The notes beneath the pieces are model-generated. The model made no database searches. It was not told the DNA's origin and saw only the letters and a list, made by a program, of their open reading frames with translations. A program made the translations under genes and the position numbers. Source: Desulfomicrobiaceae bacterium (GTDB lineage: Bacteria > Desulfobacterota > Desulfovibrionia > Desulfovibrionales > Desulfomicrobiaceae). Taken from it: a DNA stretch of 5,154 bases. Location of the stretch: assembly GCA_003530935.1 (NCBI GenBank), contig DPEO01000103.1, positions 1 through 5,154 on the forward strand, given 5' to 3'. Of the stretch, positions 4,817 to 5,154 are shown piece after piece; the stretch's first letter is position 1, and the number at the start of each line of letters is the position of its first letter.

Positions 4817-5154
4817 ATGCGTATCCTGTTCTTGTGTACCGGCAATTCGTGCCGCAGCCAGATGGCCGAGGCGTGGACCCGTGCGTTGCACCCGCATCTG
4901 GAGGCCTACTCTGCGGGTGTGGAGAAGCATGGGCTCAATCCGTGGGCCATGCGGGTCCTCGAGGAAGCCGGACTGGATACTTCAAGGCTTTTTTCCAAAA
5001 CCACAGACGAACTCCCGGTGCAGGAGTTCGACGTGGTCATTACCTTGTGCAGCCACGCCCAGGAGAACTGCCCGTTCTTTCCAGGAGCCACACGGCGCAT
5101 GCACCGGGGATTTGACGACCCGCCGCGGATGGTGACCCCGGATATGGACGAGGC
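4817..5154 (+). CDS. arsC: Thioredoxin-coupled arsenate reductase, 3' end cut off by the window
   Basis: A cytoplasmic enzyme of the low-molecular-weight tyrosine phosphatase fold that reduces As(V) to As(III) for export by the neighbouring ACR3. The N-terminal anion loop CTGNSCRS has nucleophile Cys7, Cys12, Arg13 and Ser14. TLCSHAQENC carries Cys78 and Cys85, the pair that in S. aureus pI258 ArsC (Cys82/Cys89) passes the disulfide to thioredoxin. RGFDDP holds the general-acid Asp101 before Pro102. All three redox cysteines are present, so the thioredoxin-dependent type is more likely than a plain phosphatase or the glutaredoxin type. The window contains 112 full codons of an expected 130-140. 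ATG at 4817 lies 4 nt after GGAGG, which itself begins right after the acr3 stop TAA, implying coupled translation. Confidence 0.95.
   Translation, partial: MRILFLCTGNSCRSQMAEAWTRALHPHLEAYSAGVEKHGLNPWAMRVLEEAGLDTSRLFSKTTDELPVQEFDVVITLCSHAQENCPFFPGATRRMHRGFDDPPRMVTPDMDE

Noticed and set aside
3566..4930. 454-codon open frame on the minus strand opposite acr3
   Set aside because: The translation is rich in His, Gly, Asp and Gln with no recognisable domain, as expected from the complement of a membrane-protein gene. acr3 has a perfect ribosome site and all family residues.
1..5154. Mobile elements, CRISPR arrays, tRNA genes
   Set aside because: I saw no transposase, integrase, terminal repeats, regularly spaced repeats or tRNA cloverleaf in either strand.

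Overview
The window is a GC-rich bacterial chromosomal segment with a dense housekeeping block on the minus strand and the start of an arsenic-resistance operon on the plus strand. A fused IspDF enzyme, a Nif3 / coiled-coil zinc-ribbon gene pair next to an A-type RNase P RNA, and ACR3 plus thioredoxin-type ArsC all fit a Gram-negative of the Proteobacteria/Desulfobacterota kind. The gene order reminds me of Desulfovibrio-like genomes, but this is from memory and weakly held. Nothing in the sequence fixes the genus.

Minus strand, read right to left. A universal stress protein (3526-3092) ends just before a strong intrinsic terminator (3031-3007). A compact unit follows: a Nif3-family dinuclear-metal protein (2988-2029), a C4 zinc-ribbon coiled-coil protein (2015-1269, TTG start), RNase P RNA rnpB (about 1261-911) and the bifunctional isoprenoid enzyme ispDF (891 to the left edge, cut off). 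The gaps are 13, 7 and 19 nt, so a structural RNA lies tightly packed between protein genes. A perfect TTGACA box upstream of nif3 lies before the terminator hairpin, giving an unusual promoter-hairpin-RBS order.

Plus strand, read left to right. From a 192-bp divergent region (3527-3718) with another TTGACA box and a perfect 7-bp inverted repeat, acr3 (3719-4807) is followed after 9 nt by arsC (4817 to the right edge, cut off). ArsC reduces arsenate to arsenite and the ACR3 carrier expels it. No arsR is visible; it may lie beyond the right edge or elsewhere.

I did not find a clearly new system. The points most worth checking are regulatory: the inverted repeat before acr3, the twin GCCGCGGC palindromes around the nif3 promoter with its downstream hairpin, and the embedded rnpB with a very small P3. 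Most other long open frames are antisense shadows produced by high GC content.
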